NCBI RefSeq assembly: GCF_030129945.1
Contig: NZ_JARRAF010000032.1
Span: forward strand, 1 to 54,841
DNA: 54,841 bases
Source of the DNA: Parachitinimonas caeni
Lineage (GTDB): Bacteria; Pseudomonadota; Gammaproteobacteria; Burkholderiales; Chitinimonadaceae
Direction: 5' to 3'
Notes under the pieces: generated by a model
Told to the model about the DNA's origin: nothing
Seen by the model: only the letters and a program-made list of their open reading frames with translations
The model's database searches: none
Program-made: the position numbers and the translations under genes
Part shown: positions 52,115 through 54,841 of the stretch, piece after piece
Numbering within the stretch: position 1 is the stretch's first letter
How the letters are laid out: every line of letters begins with the position of its first letter

Positions 52115-54568
52115 ATGAAGCTCAAAATCCTTGCCCTGTCCTTGTGTCTTTGTCTGGCCCTGCCAGCAGGCGCAAATACCCCACCGGCCGAGAACGGCTA
52201 TAAAACCCCCCACCCCGCCTTGCAGGCCATTGCCGAAGCACCGCTGACTCCCCATTCCAGACTGGGGCCACTCGGTGGAACCCTGCTGATGATCAAGCGG
52301 CCCGGATTACCGGCGATTGCCGATGTTGCCCAGCCAACCCTGCGCTTGGCTGGCTTGCGTCTGAATGCAGCCATGCGGGCCGAGGCCCGCTTCAGTTTCG
52401 GCAATTCGCTGATGTTGATCAGTGTGGCCAACGGTAGCGAACGACCTGTGCTGGGTCTGCCTGCCGATGCCCGTATTGCCGAGGCACATTTTTCTCCGGA
52501 CGAGCGCTGGGTTGCGGTGACCCTGTGGGAGAGTGGCGGAGTCAAACTCTGGCTGGTGGATGTAAAGCAGGCAACGGCACGGCGTTTGATCACGCCTTCC
52601 CTCAATGCCACCCAGCCGGGGCCGGTGCAGTGGCTGGCGGGGTCGAACCGTCTGCTGGTGCGGCTGGTGCCGTCAACGCAGGGTCCGCAGCCGCAGGCGC
52701 CTACGGTACCTACCGGACCCAAGACTGAAGAAAGTCTTGGGGGCAAGGTCGCACAGACGCGCACCTATCCTGATTTGCTGAAGACGCCTTACGACTCGGA
52801 TTTGCTTGATTGGGCACTCGATAGTCAGCTGGCCGCAGTCAGTCTGGATGGCAAGATCGAATTGCTTGGCCAGCATGATCGCCTGCTGGCGGCGGTACCG
52901 TCGCCGGATGGCCGCTATCTGCTGGTGAAGCGCCTGCGCCGCCCGTATTCAACCTTGGTGCCGCTGGAGCGCTTTCCTGAAACGACCGAGCTCTGGGACA
53001 TGAAAGGTCAGTTGGTCAAGGTGGTGCATGAGCGACCGTTGATTGATCGCCTGCCCAGCGGATATGACGCAGTGCCAACCGGGCCTCGCGACATCGGCTG
53101 GCGTGCCGATGCGCCGGCAACCTTGTTCTGGGCCGAAGCGCAGGATGGTGGGGATCCCTCGGTCAGTACGACGGTGCGGGATGCAGTGTTCCTGCAGTCT
53201 GCACCCTTCAAGTCTGGCCCCCAGCGCTGGCTGTCGCTGGCGAACCGGCTGTCCGAGATTCAATGGGGTTCGGATGATCTGGCGCTGGTCAGCGAGTACT
53301 GGTGGAAGAGCCGCGACGTTAAAACCTGGCAGGTCAGGCCCGGCAAGCCAGCAGATACGCCGCAACTGCTGTTTGCTCGCAAGAGTGAAGATCGCTACGC
53401 CGATCCGGGTTCCCCCATGACGAAGACCCTGTCAAATGGGGTAACGGTGCTGAACACTGGCGCGGACGGCAAGTCGTTGTTTCTGGCAGGGGAGGGGGCA
53501 AGCAATGAAGGGGATCGACCATTTCTGGATCATTTCGATCTGAGCACTCGCAAGACCACGCGGTTGTGGCGTTCTGAAGCACCGTTCTATGAAGAAGCGC
53601 TGGCTTTGCTGGACGATAGTGGCCGGCGCTTCATCTCGCGTCGCGAAGCGAGGGAGGAGTTTCCCAACTTCTATGTGCGGGATTTACCGGCGGGCCAGCT
53701 GCGGGCCTTGACCCGGCTGCCCAACCCCCTGCCGCAGCTCAAGGGGATTCAGGTGCAGACACTACGTTACAAGCGGGCGGATGGCCTTGAGTTGTCCGGC
53801 AAGCTGTATCTGCCGCCGGGTTACGATCAGAAACGGGATGGCGCCTTGCCCTTGTTGATGTGGGCTTACCCGCAAAGCTTTAAAACCAAGGAAGCCGCAG
53901 CGCAGGTTACGGATTCGCCCTATCGCTATAACCGCATCAGCCCGCTGAGCCCGTTGACTGCGCTGGCCCGTGGTTACGCAGTGCTGGACGACCCGGCGAT
54001 GCCGATTATCGGCGAAGGTAAAAAGGAGCCAAACGATACCTATCTGGAACAGCTGACGGCTTCAGCCAAAGCGGCAGTGGACGAGGTGGTACGCCTGGGC
54101 GTCGCCGACCGTAACCGTATTGCCGTGGGCGGCCACAGCTATGGGGCGTTCATGACGGCCAATCTGCTTGCGCATACGAGACTGTTCAGAGCGGGCATTG
54201 CGCGGTCGGGGGCCTACAATCGCACGCTGACCCCGTTCAGTTTTCAGGCGGAAGACCGCAATTTCTGGGATGCAAAGTCAACTTACCAGACAATGGCCCC
54301 GTTCAACTACGCTGAGCAGATCAAGGATGCGCTGCTGCTGATTCACGGCCAGGATGATTCCAACTCCGGTACTTTCCCGATCCAGAGTGAGCGGATGTAT
54401 CAGGCCGTGCAGGGTTTGGGTGGTATCTCTCGGCTAGTGATGTTGCCAGCTGAAGATCATGGCTATCGGGCGCGGGAATCGGTCTTGCACATGCTGTGGG
54501 AGCAGGATCAGTGGCTGGAGCGCTACGTCAGGAATGCCAAGCCGCGTACCGATGAGGTAAAGCGGTGA
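52115..54568 (+). CDS. Secreted S9 family (prolyl oligopeptidase type) peptidase
   Basis: This 817-residue protein has a signal peptide to about AGA-21. The long N-terminal part (about 40-550) is a beta-propeller that includes SPDERWVAVTLW and PDGRYLLVKRL. The C-terminal catalytic domain (about 560-810) has PLLMWAYPQSF, the nucleophile elbow VGGHSYGAFM, a late acid in IHGQDDSN and the histidine in PAEDHGY. It resembles glutamyl/dipeptidyl aminopeptidases of the S9C/S9 type. A terminator follows. Confidence 0.92.
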   Translation: MKLKILALSLCLCLALPAGANTPPAENGYKTPHPALQAIAEAPLTPHSRLGPLGGTLLMIKRPGLPAIADVAQPTLRLAGLRLNAAMRAEARFSFGNSLMLISVANGSERPVLGLPADARIAEAHFSPDERWVAVTLWESGGVKLWLVDVKQATARRLITPSLNATQPGPVQWLAGSNRLLVRLVPSTQGPQPQAPTVPTGPKTEESLGGKVAQTRTYPDLLKTPYDSDLLDWALDSQLAAVSLDGKIELLGQHDRLLAAVPSPDGRYLLVKRLRRPYSTLVPLERFPETTELWDMKGQLVKVVHERPLIDRLPSGYDAVPTGPRDIGWRADAPATLFWAEAQDGGDPSVSTTVRDAVFLQSAPFKSGPQRWLSLANRLSEIQWGSDDLALVSEYWWKSRDVKTWQVRPGKPADTPQLLFARKSEDRYADPGSPMTKTLSNGVTVLNTGADGKSLFLAGEGASNEGDRPFLDHFDLSTRKTTRLWRSEAPFYEEALALLDDSGRRFISRREAREEFPNFYVRDLPAGQLRALTRLPNPLPQLKGIQVQTLRYKRADGLELSGKLYLPPGYDQKRDGALPLLMWAYPQSFKTKEAAAQVTDSPYRYNRISPLSPLTALARGYAVLDDPAMPIIGEGKKEPNDTYLEQLTASAKAAVDEVVRLGVADRNRIAVGGHSYGAFMTANLLAHTRLFRAGIARSGAYNRTLTPFSFQAEDRNFWDAKSTYQTMAPFNYAEQIKDALLLIHGQDDSNSGTFPIQSERMYQAVQGLGGISRLVMLPAEDHGYRARESVLHMLWEQDQWLERYVRNAKPRTDEVKR

Positions 54569-54620
54569 AATGCGGCACTTGGTCTGAGACGATCAGCAGA
54601 GTTTGATCTATCTGCTATTG

Positions 54621-54652
54621 AAAAAGCGCCCGCTGGTTACGGGCGCTTTTTC
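54621..54652 (+). terminator. Rho-independent terminator after the S9 peptidase gene
   Basis: AAAAAGCGCCCG and CGGGCGCTTTTT form a 12-bp stem with a seven-base loop and a T-run. Confidence 0.93.
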
Positions 54653-54666
54653 TTGGTGGGGAGTTA

Positions 54667-54841
54667 GGCTCTGTTGACGTTTTATTTTCGGATCGCGTTT
54701 CGTCGGATTTGGGCCTGATGCAAGGCGAAAAGCGCGCCGCTTAGTGGGCTAAACAAGCGATTTTCAACACCGCAGCAGGCCCAAATCCGGCGAAACCCTC
54801 CGGGCCGGGTCGATTTTTGGGGCATGGCGTCGTTAGGGTTA
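54667..54841. repeat. TA-flanked hairpin repeat, copy 5 (runs off the window)
   Basis: It begins with GGCTCTGTTGACGTTTTATT after TA (54665-54666). It contains the hairpin TTTCGTCGGATTTGGGCCTG (54698-54717) against CAGGCCCAAATCCGGCGAAA (54776-54795), 19 of 20 paired. It continues with a tail CCGGGTCGATTTTTGGGG...CGTCGTTAGG. It is the inverted counterpart of the copy at 1-124. Confidence 0.85.

Noticed and set aside
54667-54841. attC-like (integron) site from GTTAGGC and CGTCGTTAGG within the repeats
   Set aside because: Only one end of some copies fits GTTRRRY, the matching RYYYAAC is missing, copies face both ways and there is no integrase or cassette array.

Overview
The window looks like chromosomal DNA of a GC-rich betaproteobacterium. 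Its housekeeping genes (trpDC, metNIQ, dsbB, an Atm1-type exporter, rtcR) and its protein style fit Neisseriales relatives of Chromobacterium and Chitinibacter best. That placement rests on gene content only. I see no tRNA, rRNA, CRISPR array, complete insertion sequence or prophage block.

Left part (1-16.9 kb). A lambda-type muramidase (GH104) overlaps a small exported protein. Two tandem periplasmic solute-binding proteins, a small possible PH-like protein and then the most unusual locus follow. That locus is a leftward operon with a 3176-residue three-module nonribosomal peptide synthetase (A-T-C-A-T-C-A-T-E, no thioesterase), a ParA-type ATPase, a DUF697 membrane protein and an alpha/beta hydrolase. 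The first three genes overlap by four bases each, so a spatial-positioning ATPase is translationally coupled to a peptide assembly line.

Middle (16.1-30.9 kb). This holds a DUF2310 zinc-ribbon protein, an exported lipin-like phosphatase, several small exported or hypothetical genes, and a GDT1-type manganese exporter under a yybP-ykoY riboswitch. Two striking secreted proteins follow: a phosphodiesterase with four hemopexin repeats, and a PI-PLC with C-type-lectin and ricin-B modules. Then come trpC and trpD, a membrane protein and a 37-residue membrane peptide.

Right part (30.9-54.8 kb). This holds an Atm1-type ABC exporter with a TetR gene, an alpha/beta hydrolase, an exported clan-A glycosidase, DsbB, a BI-1 protein, metNIQ, an rtcR without rtcBA, and three exported proteins sharing one C-terminal module. 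It also has two more solute-binding proteins, an aromatic/aspartate aminotransferase, a HAD phosphatase with acylphosphatase, an atypical kinase-like protein and an S9 peptidase.

A dispersed repeat family runs through the whole window. It has about 25-bp terminal inverted repeats (GGCTCTGTTGACGTTTTG...), TA at its junctions and a long internal hairpin. Copies lie at both window ends in opposite orientation. One 172-bp copy is complete, others are fragments. Several ends lie exactly on stop codons, and one diverged end covers a start codon. The hairpin arms differ between copies but change together, which suggests the structure matters.
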